Positions 48,853 to 59,574 are shown, counted from the first letter of the stretch. The stretch: 64,000 bases of DNA from Lentibacillus jeotgali (GCF_000224785.1 NZ_AGAV01000012.1:1-64000); one strand, 5' to 3'. Made by a program: numbers and translations. The notes: a model not told the origin generated them from the letters alone.

Positions 48853-48953
48853 CATCAAAGGCTATTAATTATGTCAGACCTTATATAAGACGTCGGTATC
48901 TGCTTAAGTACACGAGCATACCGGGCGTTTTGCTAGAATAGGGAGGGAGTCCG

Positions 48954-49238
48954 ATGGCTAAGAAGAAGCGGAAAATACCGCAGCGGAAATGTGTTGTAAC
49001 AAATGAAATGAAACCAAAGAAAGAATTGATCCGCGTCGTCCGTAATAAAGAAGGTGAGGTTTTTGTTGATCCCACCGGCAAAAAAAACGGACGCGGTGCA
49101 TATGTGTCAAATGATCTTGCGGTTATTGAAAAGGCTGAAAAAAGCGGTATTTTAAGCCGGCAGTTGAATGCGGAAATTGAACCATCGGTCTATGAGGAAT
49201 TAAAACGATTTGTTGAAGGTAATGTAGATGAAGGATAG
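48954..49238 (+). CDS. ylxR: YlxR family RNA-binding/regulatory protein
   Basis: This 94-residue basic protein belongs to the YlxR (DUF448) family encoded between nusA and infB. It shows the GRGAYVSND motif with basic flanks (KRKIPQRKCVVTNEMKPKKELIRVV). It overlaps ylxQ by 11 bases, indicating coupled translation. Homologues have been linked to RNase P and to gene regulation; the role here is inferred. Confidence 0.9.
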   Translation: MAKKKRKIPQRKCVVTNEMKPKKELIRVVRNKEGEVFVDPTGKKNGRGAYVSNDLAVIEKAEKSGILSRQLNAEIEPSVYEELKRFVEGNVDEG

Positions 49239-49527
49239 CTATTTAAACCTGATAGGTCTGGCTTATCGTGCCAGGAAGTGTTCACTGGGGGAAGAAACGA
49301 TTGTAAAGGATATTCAGCAAAGAAAAGCGAAACTTGTCCTGCTGGCAAATGATGTTGGACCCCGAACACGAAAAAAGCTTATTAACAAATGTAAAACGTA
49401 TGAAGTGCCATTTGAAATAGTTGATGATAGAGAGACTCTATCGAATGCTATCGGCAAACCCCAACGAGTAGCTGTAGCTATTTTGGACGCAGGATTCGCT
49501 GACAAAATCAACTCGCTACTGGGGTAA
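49228..49527 (+). CDS. ylxQ: L7Ae-family kink-turn binding protein YlxQ
   Basis: This 99-residue protein belongs to the L7Ae/L30e/S12e family; YlxQ binds RNA kink-turns. Typical features are [43 protein letters not shown] and the C-terminal [19 protein letters not shown]. Its start lies within ylxR, and infB follows after 20 bases. Confidence 0.9.
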   Translation: MKDSYLNLIGLAYRARKCSLGEETIVKDIQQRKAKLVLLANDVGPRTRKKLINKCKTYEVPFEIVDDRETLSNAIGKPQRVAVAILDAGFADKINSLLG

Positions 49528-49547
49528 TCAATCTTGGGGGTGAACAT

Positions 49548-51698
49548 ATGAGCAAAATGCGTATATATCAATATGCGAAACAAAATAATACAACAAGTAA
49601 AGAAGTCATTCAGCATTTAAAAGATTTAAACATTGATGTAAAAAATCACATGTCGACGGTTTCAATTGAAACAATTGTGAAACTGGACGAAAAGTTTGCA
49701 CCGAAACAGCCCGATAAAAATGAAAAGCCCAATGATAATCAGCAAAAGCAAACTAATCCAAACCAATCAAAAAGGAATTCTAACCAGGGAAAGAAAGATA
49801 AGCAAAACGGGAAGCGGTATAATCAGAACCAACGCAAAAAAGGACAACAGCAAAACAGGAATAAAAAGCATCATAACAATGGCAATAAACGGAATCAAAA
49901 CAGATCTACATCTAAACCGCAACAACAGAAACCGGTTAAAGAATTGCCGGCCAAAATCACCTATAGCGAAACATTGACGGTAAGTGATTTAGCAGAGAAA
50001 TTAAACAAAGACAATTCAGAGATTATTAAAAAACTGATGTTCCTGGGCGTTATGGCTAACAAAAACCAGGATCTTGATGATGATACTGTTGAGCTGCTAT
50101 GTGATGAGTTTGGCGTTGAAGTTGAAAAAGAGATTATTCTGGAAGATACCGATTTTGATAAGTACCTTGAGAAAGATGATCCGGCTGATCAGGTGGAACG
50201 TCCCGCTGTTGTCACTATTATGGGCCACGTTGATCATGGTAAGACAACATTGCTTGATGCCATCCGGCACACAAAAGTGACTGAAGGTGAAGCAGGCGGT
50301 ATCACGCAGCACATTGGCGCTTATCAGGTTGAGAATGACGGCAGAAAAATAACGTTTCTCGATACTCCTGGCCACGCTGCATTTACAAGTATGCGCTCCC
50401 GCGGTGCTCAAGTGACGGACATTGCTGTATTGGTGGTAGCTGCAGATGATGGTGTTATGCCGCAGACCGTGGAAGCCATTAATCACGCAAAAGCAGCTGA
50501 AGTACCGATTATTGTCGCTGTTAATAAAATGGATAAAGAAGGCGCCAATCCTGACCGTGTTATGCAGGAATTGACGGAATATGAACTGATCCCTGAAGAC
50601 TGGGGAGGCGAGACAATCTTTGTTAACTTGTCGGCAGTCAAACAGGAAGGTATTGACGCCCTGTTGGAGATGCTTGTTCTCGTATCAGAAATGGAAGAAC
50701 TAAAAGCCAATCCGAGTGCTGACGCATTTGGCACGGTTATCGAAGCTCAGCTTGATAAGGGCAAAGGGCCTGTTGCAACTCTGCTTATTCAGAACGGGAC
50801 ATTACACGTTAGTGACTCAGTCGTTGTCGGCAATACATTTGGGCGTGTCCGTGCAATGGTTAATGATGAAGGAAGACGTGTTAAAGAAGCAGATCCATCG
50901 ACACCCGTCGAAATAACCGGGTTAAACGGTGTACCGCAAGCCGGCGATCAGTTCCTTGTATTTAAAGATGAGAAAAAGGCACGTCAAGTCGGTGAAGCCC
51001 GCCAGGAAAAACACATTCGGGAAAACCGGTCAGAGTCAACGAAAGTCAGCCTTGATGATTTATTTGAACAAATTAAACAGGGTGAAATGAAAGAAATCAA
51101 TATTGTCATTAAAGCTGATGTGCAAGGATCTGCCGAAGCGCTGGCATCATCACTTGAAAAAATTGATGTTGAAGGTGTCAATATCAAGATTATTCACACA
51201 GGCGTTGGTGCGATCAAGGAATCAGATATTATTTTAGCATCAGCATCAAATGCCATTGTGATCGGGTTTAATGTACGGCCGGATGTTAATGCGAAAAAAG
51301 CCGCTGAATCCGAAAAAGTCGATGTACGGCTGCACCGGGTCATTTATAAAGTGATTGAAGAAATCGAGTCAGCCATGAAAGGTATGCTTGACCCTGAATA
51401 TCAGGAGAAAGTTATCGGTCAGGCAGAGGTCCGCGAAACGTTCAAAGTATCTAAAATCGGGACAATTGCCGGGAGTTATGTAACCGACGGCAAAATCACC
51501 CGTGACTCCGGTGTGCGTTTGATTCGCGACGGTGTTGTCCAATTTGAAGGCGAAGTTGACACATTGAAGCGTTATAAGGATGATGTCAAAGAAGTCGCAC
51601 AAAACTACGAATGCGGGATAACGATCAAGAACTTTAATGATATTAAAGAAGGGGATATACTTGAAGCATTCGTTATGGAAGAAATTGAAAGAACATGA
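49548..51698 (+). CDS. infB: Translation initiation factor IF-2
   Basis: IF-2 places initiator tRNA on the 30S subunit and promotes subunit joining. The 716-residue protein has an N-terminal winged-helix-like segment ([24 protein letters not shown]), then an N/Q/K-rich low-complexity linker (about 55-130), a second IF2N segment, the G domain with GHVDHGKT at 226-233, DTPGHAAF and NKMD, and C-terminal beta-barrel domains. Its last codon overlaps the ylxP start (ATGA). Confidence 0.96.
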   Translation: MSKMRIYQYAKQNNTTSKEVIQHLKDLNIDVKNHMSTVSIETIVKLDEKFAPKQPDKNEKPNDNQQKQTNPNQSKRNSNQGKKDKQNGKRYNQNQRKKGQQQNRNKKHHNNGNKRNQNRSTSKPQQQKPVKELPAKITYSETLTVSDLAEKLNKDNSEIIKKLMFLGVMANKNQDLDDDTVELLCDEFGVEVEKEIILEDTDFDKYLEKDDPADQVERPAVVTIMGHVDHGKTTLLDAIRHTKVTEGEAGGITQHIGAYQVENDGRKITFLDTPGHAAFTSMRSRGAQVTDIAVLVVAADDGVMPQTVEAINHAKAAEVPIIVAVNKMDKEGANPDRVMQELTEYELIPEDWGGETIFVNLSAVKQEGIDALLEMLVLVSEMEELKANPSADAFGTVIEAQLDKGKGPVATLLIQNGTLHVSDSVVVGNTFGRVRAMVNDEGRRVKEADPSTPVEITGLNGVPQAGDQFLVFKDEKKARQVGEARQEKHIRENRSESTKVSLDDLFEQIKQGEMKEINIVIKADVQGSAEALASSLEKIDVEGVNIKIIHTGVGAIKESDIILASASNAIVIGFNVRPDVNAKKAAESEKVDVRLHRVIYKVIEEIESAMKGMLDPEYQEKVIGQAEVRETFKVSKIGTIAGSYVTDGKITRDSGVRLIRDGVVQFEGEVDTLKRYKDDVKEVAQNYECGITIKNFNDIKEGDILEAFVMEEIERT

Positions 51699-51973
51699 TT
51701 ATCAGTGCTGAAGTGGAATGCATGCTGTATGAAGGCCGTTCTTTAAAACAAAAACGTTCCATTATCAAACGTGTTATGGCTAAATTGCGGAACGATTTAA
51801 ATGTCGCTGTCACAGAATTGGATTACCATGATTTGTGGCAGCGCACAAAGATCGGTGTCGTGACAATATCCAATGAAAGAAACCATGCCGAGCAGGTGAT
51901 TCAAACGGCGTTAAAAATCATTGACACCTTTACAGAGTTTGAACGAACAACCACGGATGTAGAGTTTTTATAG
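51695..51973 (+). CDS. ylxP: YlxP family (DUF503) protein
   Basis: This 92-residue protein of the DUF503 family lies between infB and rbfA in Bacillales; its function is unknown, but its place suggests translation or ribosome assembly. Features are [30 protein letters not shown] and [18 protein letters not shown]. It overlaps infB by 4 bases and precedes rbfA by 38 bases. Confidence 0.88.
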   Translation: MIISAEVECMLYEGRSLKQKRSIIKRVMAKLRNDLNVAVTELDYHDLWQRTKIGVVTISNERNHAEQVIQTALKIIDTFTEFERTTTDVEFL

Positions 51974-52011
51974 CCTGGGGAAAGACCGTTGACATAATGA
52001 GGTGAAGCAAA

Positions 52012-52353
52012 ATGAGTGATATTCGTGCAAATCGGGTAGCAGAACAAATGAAAAAGGAATTGGGCGAACTGATCGGGCAAAAAATAAAAGATCCGCGTGT
52101 CGGATTTGTCACAGTCACAGATGTCGAAGTGACCGGGGACCTGCAGCAGGCCAAAATATTTATTTCAGTTCTTGGCAGTGAAGAAGAAAAACATGATACG
52201 CTTGTCGGGCTTGCGAAAGCCAAGGGTTTTATCCGCTCGGAAATTGGCAAGCGTATAAGGCTGCGAAAAACGCCGGAAATATCGTTTGAATTTGATGAGG
52301 CCTTAGAACACGGCAATCGCATTGAAGAATTATTGCGTGACTTAAATAAATGA
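52012..52353 (+). CDS. rbfA: Ribosome-binding factor A
   Basis: RbfA helps mature the 16S 5' end, particularly in the cold. The 113-residue KH-like protein has [47 protein letters not shown] and [34 protein letters not shown] precedes the ATG. A terminator follows, so truB may be transcribed separately. Confidence 0.95.
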   Translation: MSDIRANRVAEQMKKELGELIGQKIKDPRVGFVTVTDVEVTGDLQQAKIFISVLGSEEEKHDTLVGLAKAKGFIRSEIGKRIRLRKTPEISFEFDEALEHGNRIEELLRDLNK

Positions 52354-52373
52354 AGCCCTATGAAGCGCCGCTT

Positions 52374-52403
52374 AATCTGACTTGTTAAAGGGTCAGATTT
52401 TTC
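52374..52403 (+). terminator. Intrinsic terminator after rbfA
   Basis: AATCTGAC and GTCAGATT form a perfect 8-bp stem with a 10-base loop, followed by TTTCC. Confidence 0.7.
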
Positions 52404-52442
52404 CTTGACAGTTAGGAAAAGTATAAATGCTTTGTTTTCAGA
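52404..52442 (+). repeat. Partial dispersed repeat, copy 4
   Basis: TTGACAGTTAGGAAAAGTATAAATGCTTT corresponds to the first hairpin of the dispersed repeat with several mismatches; the second half is missing. It lies immediately behind the rbfA terminator. Confidence 0.5.
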
Positions 52443-52462
52443 AAAATGCTGGAGCTGATAGT

Positions 52463-53356
52463 ATGAATGGTATTTTACCCCTATGGAAACCAAAAGGAAT
52501 GACATCACATGACTGTGTCCTGAAAATACGAAAGCTATTTCGCCTCAAGAAAGTTGGTCATACAGGGACACTCGATCCTGAAGTAGAGGGAGTTTTGCCT
52601 ATTTGTATCGGTCAGGCCACTAAAATTGTGCCTTTTCTGACTGATACCAAAAAAAACTACATAGCTGCAATAAAACTTGGGGTATCAACCGAAACTGAAG
52701 ACAGGCAGGGGCATGTGATCGAAACCAGAGAGATTCTCCATCCTCCATCTCAACAGGCAATCGAAAACGTGTTACAATTATTCAGGGGATATATAACGCA
52801 AATCCCCCCTATGTACTCGGCTGTGAAAGTTAATGGAAAAAAATTGTACGAATATGCTAGAGAGAATGAATACGTTGAACGTCCTGAACGCAGCGTTTTC
52901 ATCTACAAGCTTGAGCAGCTTAAGGATGACAATAGCGACCGTTTTTGGGTACAAGTGGAGTGCTCAAAAGGTACGTATATCCGAACGCTTTGTGTCGATA
53001 TCGGCAATCGTCTTGGCTTCCCTGCACATATGTCTGAACTGTACAGAACAGGAACAGGTGCTATTAGTAAAGAAGATACTTTCACATTCAGTGATATTGA
53101 GCAATTGGTTAAGGCAGAAAGACACAAGGAATTATTGCTGTCAATCGAAAGCTGTCTGACACATATGCAATATATTAATGTTGACCAGACTACTCGAAAA
53201 CGGATTCTGCACGGGCAAAAACTACCCAAGCCCGAACAGGCTCCTGAAACTGATCCCTTTTTGGTCAAGCTTGATAAACAAGTTTTAGCAGTCTATCAGA
53301 CACACCCGGACAACAGCACAATCATGAAGCCGGTGCGGGTGTTTAATCATGAATAA
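52463..53356 (+). CDS. truB: tRNA pseudouridine-55 synthase TruB
   Basis: TruB makes pseudouridine 55 in the T-loop of tRNAs. The 297-residue protein has MNGILPLWKPKGMTSHDCV, catalytic Asp38 in GHTGTLDPEVEGVLPICIG, and the PPMYSAVKVNGKKLYEYAR and CSKGTYIRTLCVDIG motifs, with a C-terminal PUA-like part. The ATG at 52463 matches the family start; upstream codons of the same frame belong to the repeat relic. Confidence 0.95.
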   Translation: MNGILPLWKPKGMTSHDCVLKIRKLFRLKKVGHTGTLDPEVEGVLPICIGQATKIVPFLTDTKKNYIAAIKLGVSTETEDRQGHVIETREILHPPSQQAIENVLQLFRGYITQIPPMYSAVKVNGKKLYEYARENEYVERPERSVFIYKLEQLKDDNSDRFWVQVECSKGTYIRTLCVDIGNRLGFPAHMSELYRTGTGAISKEDTFTFSDIEQLVKAERHKELLLSIESCLTHMQYINVDQTTRKRILHGQKLPKPEQAPETDPFLVKLDKQVLAVYQTHPDNSTIMKPVRVFNHE

Positions 53357-53377
53357 TAGAAGTGCAGGTGACGTAAT

Positions 53378-54322
53378 TTGCGGACAATCAGATTAACCTA
53401 TCCTCATACATTAATATTGGACGAATTACCTGAAACAGCTGCTGCCATCGGATTTTTTGATGGTATCCACGGAGGCCATCAAGAGGTGATTGAGGCTGCG
53501 GTAAATGAAGCAAAGTCTAAAGGCATGGAAAGTGCTGTCATCACATTTTACCCGCACCCATCCGTTGTATTGAAAAAGGATGTCGAACATGTCCAATACA
53601 TTACGCCTTTAAAGGAAAAGCAGAAGATATTACAGCAATTGGGCGTGGACAGGCTTTATATCATCAATTTTAATAAAGAGTTGTCTTCACTTGAGCCGCA
53701 AACATTCATTGACCATTTTATTATCAATTTAAATATTAAATTTCTTGTTGCCGGATTTGACTTTTCCTATGGGCACAAAGGCAAGGGAAACAAGCAAACA
53801 ATACAAGAGCATTCGAGGGGATTATTTGACTATACAATAATCGATCAGGTTCAATCCGGAAATCAAAAAATAAGCTCGACCAGGGTAAGGGAGCTGTTGA
53901 AAACAGGCCAGGTTGAAAAAGCCAACGATTTATTGGGTAGGCCACTGGTTGTCCGGGGTGTCGTCAAAGAAGGCGATAAGCGCGGCAGGAAAATCGGATA
54001 TCCAACAGCTAACTTAGAAGTGGATTCTGAAGCATTATTGCCAAAAATCGGAGTCTATGCTGTTAAAATCCGTTTTAAGAATGAGGTATATGAAGGAATG
54101 GCGAGCCTGGGCTATAACCCGACGTTCACTGCGGACCGTGATGAGCCTATTATTGAGGTTAATATATTTGACTATAATAATGAATTATATGGTGAGGAAC
54201 TCGTTCTGGAATGGCACCGTTATACTCGGGAAGAGATCAAATTTGACAGCGCTGAAGAGCTAATCAGACAGATTGAAGAAGACGAGAAATGTATCAGGCG
54301 TTATTTCTATTCGGAGTCGTAA
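53378..54322 (+). CDS. ribF: Bifunctional riboflavin kinase/FAD synthetase
   Basis: RibF (RibC) phosphorylates riboflavin to FMN and adenylylates it to FAD. The 314-residue protein has an N-terminal nucleotidyltransferase domain (AIGFFDGIHGGHQEVI, TFYPHPSVVL, GFDFSYGHKGKGN, ISSTRVRELL) and the C-terminal riboflavin kinase domain (GDKRGRKIGYPTANLEV, GVYAVKI, EVNIFDYNNELYG). The TTG start lies 6 bases after GCAGGTGA. Confidence 0.94.
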   Translation: MRTIRLTYPHTLILDELPETAAAIGFFDGIHGGHQEVIEAAVNEAKSKGMESAVITFYPHPSVVLKKDVEHVQYITPLKEKQKILQQLGVDRLYIINFNKELSSLEPQTFIDHFIINLNIKFLVAGFDFSYGHKGKGNKQTIQEHSRGLFDYTIIDQVQSGNQKISSTRVRELLKTGQVEKANDLLGRPLVVRGVVKEGDKRGRKIGYPTANLEVDSEALLPKIGVYAVKIRFKNEVYEGMASLGYNPTFTADRDEPIIEVNIFDYNNELYGEELVLEWHRYTREEIKFDSAEELIRQIEEDEKCIRRYFYSES

Positions 54323-54339
54323 AATTGCTTGCTCCCCCT

Positions 54340-54450
54340 TGCATTTTTACTGAAAAAGATGTAACCTTGAATACATCAACCATCGCTTGGCAAATCGTAA
54401 CTCCGGCGATTGCTGGGGGATTGGGGATATCAATAATTAATGGAGGTGAG
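54340..54450 (+). promoter_or_regulatory. Candidate structured rpsO leader
   Basis: The 132 bases between ribF and rpsO hold a CCCCC tract able to pair with GGGGG near 54416, and a hairpin ATCGC/GCGAT. S15 autoregulates its mRNA through such multi-stem leaders in Geobacillus; the match here is by position and structure only. Confidence 0.4.
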
Positions 54451-54454
54451 CCGA

Positions 54455-54724
54455 ATGGCTATCACAAAAGAACGTAAGAATGAAATTATCAGTGAATATA
54501 AAGTACATGAGAATGATACTGGTTCCCCGGAAGTACAGATTGCTGTATTGACTGAGGACATCACTAAGTTAAACGAGCATTTACGCGTTCACAAAAAAGA
54601 TCACCATTCACGGCGAGGTCTTTTGAAAATGGTAGGAAGGCGCCGTAACTTGTTGAACTACCTGCGAAACAAAGATGTTACACGTTACCGTGAACTAATT
54701 AAAAAACTCGGTCTACGCCGATAA
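54455..54724 (+). CDS. rpsO: 30S ribosomal protein S15
   Basis: S15 nucleates the 30S platform by binding 16S rRNA. The 89-residue protein has the typical [35 protein letters not shown] and [13 protein letters not shown]. The ATG at 54455 follows GGAGGTGAG; an upstream in-frame ATG at 54440 is within that site region. Confidence 0.97.
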   Translation: MAITKERKNEIISEYKVHENDTGSPEVQIAVLTEDITKLNEHLRVHKKDHHSRRGLLKMVGRRRNLLNYLRNKDVTRYRELIKKLGLRR

Positions 54725-54725
54725 G

Positions 54726-54754
54726 AAAAAAGCAGGAGAAATCCTGCTTTTTTC
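54726..54754 (+). terminator. Intrinsic terminator after rpsO
   Basis: AAAAAAGCAGGA and TCCTGCTTTTTT form a perfect 12-bp stem with a 4-base loop. Confidence 0.9.
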
Positions 54755-54771
54755 TTCGTGTATACATAAAA

Positions 54772-54800
54772 TTTACATTTACGCTCATTAACTATAAAAT
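54772..54800 (+). promoter_or_regulatory. Candidate promoter of pnp
   Basis: TTTACA (54772-54777) and TAAAAT (54795-54800) with 17 bases between them lie 40 bases before pnp. Confidence 0.55.
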
Positions 54801-54839
54801 GAAAGCAGTAAGTGTTTTTGGAAGGGAGTTTTATTACGA

Positions 54840-56954
54840 ATGACACAAGAGAAGAAAAAGTTCTCCACGGAAATAGCTGGCAGAACATTTACAGTCGAAA
54901 CCGGAGAACTTGCAAAACAGGCAAACGGGGCATGTATGATGCGCTATGGTGATACATCTGTATTGTCAGTAGCAACTGCCTCCAAAGAACCAAAAGACCT
55001 CCCGTTTTTTCCGCTGACCGTAAACTATGAGGAGCGGCTGTATGCGGTAGGAAAAATTCCCGGCGGCTTTATTAAGCGGGAAGGCCGGCCAAGCGAAAAA
55101 GCCACATTAACCTCCCGTCTCATTGATCGACCGATCCGTCCGTTGTTCCCTGATGGATACCGTAATGAGGTACAAGTTATCAGTACAGTAATGAGTGTCG
55201 ATCAGGACTGTTCCACAGAAATTGCAGCAATGGTTGGTTCATCAATTGCACTTTCCATCTCGGATATACCATTTTCCGAACCGATTGCAGGTGTACATGT
55301 TGGGCGTGTAAATGGTGAATTTGTTATCAATCCGACTGTTGAGCAGGAGGAAAAAAGTGATATAGATTTAACTGTTGCCGGAACAAAAAGTGCAATCAAC
55401 ATGGTTGAAGCAGGCGCTGACGAAGTCCCGGAAGATACTATGCTTGAGGCAATTATGTTCGGTCATCAGGAAATCATCCGACTTATTGAATTCCAGGAGA
55501 CAATCATTGAAGCAGTCGGCGTCCAGAAGCAGGAATTCAATGCGGGGACCGCTGATGATGAACTGCTTGCCAAGCTTGAGGATCAGGCCAGAGGCAAATT
55601 GCTTGAAGCCATCCAGACCGAGGGCAAAAAAGAACGGGAAGAAGCTATCAGCCAAACAAAAGATAATGTTCTTGCATCGTTCGAGGAGGAAGAAGAAGAG
55701 GTTATTGGTCAGGTTAAATCCATTTTGGACGATATGGTCAAGGAAGAAGTCCGCAGACTGATCACAAAAGAAAAGATCCGTCCTGACGGGCGCAAAATCG
55801 ATGAAATCCGCCAATTATCATCTAAAGTCGGTGTTTTGCCGAGGACACACGGATCCGGTCTGTTTACACGTGGCCAAACCCAGGCTTTAAGCGTCTGCAC
55901 ACTGGGAGCATTAGGGGACGTTCAAATATTGGACGGGCTTGATTTGGAAGAATCCAAGCGGTTTATGCACCATTACAACTTCCCGCAATACAGTGTCGGT
56001 GAAACAGGTCCGATTAGAGGACCGGGGCGCAGAGAAATCGGTCACGGGGCATTGGGCGAACGTGCCCTTGAAAAAGTTGTTCCATCTGAAAAGGAATTTC
56101 CATATACTATCAGGCTTGTATCCGAGGTATTGGAGTCAAATGGTTCTACCTCACAGGCAAGTATTTGCGGCAGTACATTGGCTATGATGGATGCAGGTGT
56201 GCCGATTAAAGCACCGGTTGCCGGTATCGCAATGGGACTTGTGAAATCGGGTGATGACTACACGATCTTAACCGATATCCAGGGCATGGAAGATGCACTT
56301 GGTGATATGGACTTTAAAGTAGCCGGTACCGAACAGGGCGTGACCGCACTGCAAATGGACATTAAAATTGAAGGCTTGTCCAAAGACATTTTGGAAGAAG
56401 CTTTATCGCAGGCCAGAAAAGGCCGGATGCAGATTCTCGAATCAATGCTTGCAACGATTGAAGAACCAAGATCCAAATTGTCCCAGTACGCGCCTAAAAT
56501 TTTAACAATGAACATCAATCCGGATAAAATTCGTGACGTTATCGGGCCAAGCGGAAAGCAAATTAATCAGATCATTGATGAGACAGGCGTCAAAATTGAT
56601 ATCGAACAAGATGGCAGTGTCTTTATTTCCTCTCCTGATGCGGATATGAACAATGAGGCAAAACAGATTATTGAAGATCTTGTACGGGAAGTTGAAGCAG
56701 GTCAAGTCTACCTGGGAACCGTTAAACGGATTGAAAAATTCGGGGCGTTCGTTGAATTGTTTAAAGGGAAAGATGGTTTGGTCCATATATCCGAATTACA
56801 GGAAGAACGAACAAAAAAAGTTGAAGATGCAGTATCCATCGGTGATCAAATCATGGTGAAAGTCAAAGAAATTGATAACCAGGGACGCATCAATCTTTCA
56901 CGAAAAGCGATATTAAAAGAAGAACGGGAAAAACGTGAGAAGCAACAATCATAG
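54840..56954 (+). CDS. pnp: Polynucleotide phosphorylase
   Basis: PNPase is a phosphorolytic 3'-5' exoribonuclease acting as a trimer in mRNA decay. The 704-residue protein has two RNase PH-like domains ([29 protein letters not shown] in the first, [14 protein letters not shown] and [14 protein letters not shown] in the second), a KH domain (about 553-612, [20 protein letters not shown]) and an S1 domain ([26 protein letters not shown]). A terminator follows. Confidence 0.96.
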   Translation: MTQEKKKFSTEIAGRTFTVETGELAKQANGACMMRYGDTSVLSVATASKEPKDLPFFPLTVNYEERLYAVGKIPGGFIKREGRPSEKATLTSRLIDRPIRPLFPDGYRNEVQVISTVMSVDQDCSTEIAAMVGSSIALSISDIPFSEPIAGVHVGRVNGEFVINPTVEQEEKSDIDLTVAGTKSAINMVEAGADEVPEDTMLEAIMFGHQEIIRLIEFQETIIEAVGVQKQEFNAGTADDELLAKLEDQARGKLLEAIQTEGKKEREEAISQTKDNVLASFEEEEEEVIGQVKSILDDMVKEEVRRLITKEKIRPDGRKIDEIRQLSSKVGVLPRTHGSGLFTRGQTQALSVCTLGALGDVQILDGLDLEESKRFMHHYNFPQYSVGETGPIRGPGRREIGHGALGERALEKVVPSEKEFPYTIRLVSEVLESNGSTSQASICGSTLAMMDAGVPIKAPVAGIAMGLVKSGDDYTILTDIQGMEDALGDMDFKVAGTEQGVTALQMDIKIEGLSKDILEEALSQARKGRMQILESMLATIEEPRSKLSQYAPKILTMNINPDKIRDVIGPSGKQINQIIDETGVKIDIEQDGSVFISSPDADMNNEAKQIIEDLVREVEAGQVYLGTVKRIEKFGAFVELFKGKDGLVHISELQEERTKKVEDAVSIGDQIMVKVKEIDNQGRINLSRKAILKEEREKREKQQS

Positions 56955-56964
56955 GTACTGAAAT

Positions 56965-56993
56965 AAGAAGCTGGAAAACCAGTTTCTTTTTTT
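56965..56993 (+). terminator. Intrinsic terminator after pnp
   Basis: AAGAAGCTGG pairs with CCAGTTTCTT (one G-U pair) around AAAA, followed by a T-run. Confidence 0.85.
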
Positions 56994-57084
56994 AATGCCT
57001 GAAAAAAGAAGGAACACTTCATTCGTGTTTCTCTTTTCATAACCTGTCCATCCTTATCATAGTGATTAGTGAGGGGGGTTATGA

Positions 57085-58041
57085 ATGTATCGGTATCGTA
57101 CATTTGTACATGTTTGTGTGTTTATTCTGATTGTTGCCATTTCATTTGATTTTACGTATGATCCGTTTGAACCAAATGAAACCGAGACATTTTCCACAGT
57201 AGTTGATAAAGCTGGCATGACTGACGATCCGCTTTATGACGAAATACAGAAAAAAAGCGATGCGTATGAGAAAGAACCCCAAAATGCTGTGATTGATAAA
57301 GTGTGGAAAAAGATACCCGGACTTAATGGCAAAAAAGTGGATATTGAGAAATCCTATGAGCAAATGAAAAAGAATGAGAAATTTGATGAGACCTTGCTTG
57401 TCTATGAGCAGAATACCCCCGAAATAACGCTGGATGATTTGCCTGCCGCTCCGATTTATCGAGGTAATCCCGGTAAGGATATGGTTGGATTTTTAATCAA
57501 CGTGTCATGGGGGACTGAATATATCCCGGCAATCCTGAATATCTTAAAAGAACATCATGTTAAAGCCACTTTTTTTATTGAGGGAAAATGGGCGATGGAA
57601 AATACGGACACTGTGAAAATGATTCAGGAGCAGGGACATGTCATCGGGAATCATGCCTATAATCATCCCGCTATGTCACGGCTTTCCAAACAGGATATGA
57701 TGGAGCAAATCAGCCGGACCAATGAAATACTTGAAGCGATTACGGGGGAAACACCTCAATGGTTTGCTCCGCCGAGCGGTGATTTTAACGATCAGGTAGT
57801 AAAGGCAGCGGCTGAACAGGATATGGAAACGATTCTTTGGAGCGTTGACACGATTGATTGGAAGAATCCATCTGAATCTGTTATGATAAATCGAGTGAAC
57901 AACAATATCCACCCCGGTGCAACGCTTTTGATGCACCCTACACCTTCAATTGTGGAAGGGCTGGATTCAATGATCGGAATCATAGAAGAAAAAGGTTATA
58001 AAATTGGTACGCTCAACAATTTATTAAGTTCGGAACGATAA
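57085..58041 (+). CDS. ylxY: YlxY family polysaccharide deacetylase-like protein
   Basis: This 318-residue sporulation-associated protein has an N-terminal membrane anchor or signal segment (about 6-22), a charged linker and a C-terminal NodB-type domain (about 128-315). The second metal motif is present (GHVIGNHAYNHP), but the first NodB motif, usually TFDDGP, reads LINVSWG, so the metal-binding Asp is missing; B. subtilis YlxY shows the same change from memory. Activity is therefore doubtful. The ATG follows GAGGGGGG; mlpA follows 27 bases later. Confidence 0.88.
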   Translation: MYRYRTFVHVCVFILIVAISFDFTYDPFEPNETETFSTVVDKAGMTDDPLYDEIQKKSDAYEKEPQNAVIDKVWKKIPGLNGKKVDIEKSYEQMKKNEKFDETLLVYEQNTPEITLDDLPAAPIYRGNPGKDMVGFLINVSWGTEYIPAILNILKEHHVKATFFIEGKWAMENTDTVKMIQEQGHVIGNHAYNHPAMSRLSKQDMMEQISRTNEILEAITGETPQWFAPPSGDFNDQVVKAAAEQDMETILWSVDTIDWKNPSESVMINRVNNNIHPGATLLMHPTPSIVEGLDSMIGIIEEKGYKIGTLNNLLSSER

Positions 58042-58068
58042 AGGCGGATTTAAGTAGGAGGAAAAGTA

Positions 58069-59289
58069 TTGGTTGAAAAACATACAAGCGGAAACGGACT
58101 GCGGATAGTTCTGGAAAATATACCGTCAGTCCGGTCGGTCACAATCGGTATATGGGTGAAGACTGGATCACGTAATGAAACAAAAGAAATAAACGGTATT
58201 TCTCATTTTTTGGAGCATATGTTTTTTAAAGGGACCAGTAAGAGGACCGCTCAGGATATTGCTGAAGCATTTGACGCGATCGGCGGGCAGGTCAATGCAT
58301 TTACTTCAAAAGAGTATACGTGTTTTTATGCAAAAGTGATGGATACCCATAAGGAGAAAGCGCTTGAGATACTGGCGGATATGTTCTTCAATTCTTCATT
58401 TGATGAAGTGGAAATGGAACGCGAGAAAAAAGTTGTTTTAGAAGAAATTAAAATGTATGAAGATACCCCGGATGATATAGTCCATGATATATTGGCACGT
58501 GCTTCGTTCGGCGATCACCCTCTGGGTTATCCGATTCTGGGAACCGAAAAACAATTGGAGTCGTTAACACCCGCTTCATTAAGAGAATATATTAACGAAC
58601 GGTATACACCTGAGAATGTTGTTGTATCAGTTGCAGGCAATGTGGATAATTCATTTATTAAGACGGTAGATGACTATTTTGGCGGATTTGAATCGAATGC
58701 CAAACATACGGATATGGAGCAGCCAGCATTTTTGGGCAATCAGATTGAACGTCATAAGGATACTGAACAGGCGCATTTGTGTCTGGGGTATAATGGTCTG
58801 CCGGTAGATGATGAAAATATGTACAGTTTGATTATTTTAAACAATGTACTTGGCGGCAGCATGAGTTCGCGTCTCTTTCAGGAGATCCGGGAAAAGCAGG
58901 GTCTTGCATACGCTGTCTTTTCGTATCATGCGTCATTTTTGGATAATGGCTTATTAACGATTTATGCTGGCACCGGCAAGGAGCAACTGCCGCAGTTAAA
59001 GGATACTATCAACAGAACGGTGAATGATCTGATTCAAAATGGCTTGACTGATAAGGAATTGACAAACAGTAAGGAACAGTTGAAAGGCAATCTGATGCTT
59101 AGTTTGGAAAGCACCAGCAGCCGGATGAGCCGCAATGGAAGGAATGAATTGCTACTGAATAAACATCGTTCGCTGGATGACATGATCACACAAATAGATG
59201 CGGTTGATCATGATAAAATGCAGCAAGTCATCGATTCCACTTTCCGCCACGCACCATCAAGTGCACTTATTGCACCTGAGACGGCATAG
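58069..59289 (+). CDS. mlpA: M16 family zinc protease MlpA (YmxG)
   Basis: MlpA is a peptidase of the pitrilysin/processing-peptidase family; in B. subtilis it affects extracellular protease gene expression. The 406-residue protein has the inverted zinc motif HFLEH at 46-50, the downstream Glu in EREKKVVLEEIKMYED, and the C-terminal non-catalytic half with GGSMSSRLFQEIREKQGLAYAV. The TTG start follows AGGAGG. Confidence 0.93.
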   Translation: MVEKHTSGNGLRIVLENIPSVRSVTIGIWVKTGSRNETKEINGISHFLEHMFFKGTSKRTAQDIAEAFDAIGGQVNAFTSKEYTCFYAKVMDTHKEKALEILADMFFNSSFDEVEMEREKKVVLEEIKMYEDTPDDIVHDILARASFGDHPLGYPILGTEKQLESLTPASLREYINERYTPENVVVSVAGNVDNSFIKTVDDYFGGFESNAKHTDMEQPAFLGNQIERHKDTEQAHLCLGYNGLPVDDENMYSLIILNNVLGGSMSSRLFQEIREKQGLAYAVFSYHASFLDNGLLTIYAGTGKEQLPQLKDTINRTVNDLIQNGLTDKELTNSKEQLKGNLMLSLESTSSRMSRNGRNELLLNKHRSLDDMITQIDAVDHDKMQQVIDSTFRHAPSSALIAPETA

Positions 59290-59331
59290 TTTCCAACCGA
59301 TGACCATATATTGATGCTGGGGGGCGATTTG

Positions 59332-59574
59332 ATGCGGTATAAGGATATCAGTGCCAAGGAGATTGTGGATGTAAATCATGGGGCACGGCTTGGAGTACTG
59401 GGTCAGACGGATCTGGAAATTGATGAAAAGACAGGGCAGATCGAATCCTTCATCATACCGAATTATAAATGGTTCGGTCTAAAAAAAGAAGGTGCCGAAA
59501 CGAAGATCAGATGGCGGTCAATCCGAAAAATTGGTGAGGATATGATTATGATTGAGCCGGATGATCACGAATAA
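59332..59574 (+). CDS. ymxH: YlmC/YmxH family PRC-barrel sporulation protein
   Basis: This 80-residue protein is a single PRC-barrel domain of the YlmC/YmxH family, common in spore formers; its molecular role is unknown. It starts MRYKDISAKEIVDVNHGARLG and has GQIESFIIPNYKWFG and IRWRSIRKIGEDMIMIE. The ATG at 59332 follows a G-rich site (GGGGGGCG); a longer frame from 59311 has none. Confidence 0.88.
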   Translation: MRYKDISAKEIVDVNHGARLGVLGQTDLEIDEKTGQIESFIIPNYKWFGLKKEGAETKIRWRSIRKIGEDMIMIEPDDHE

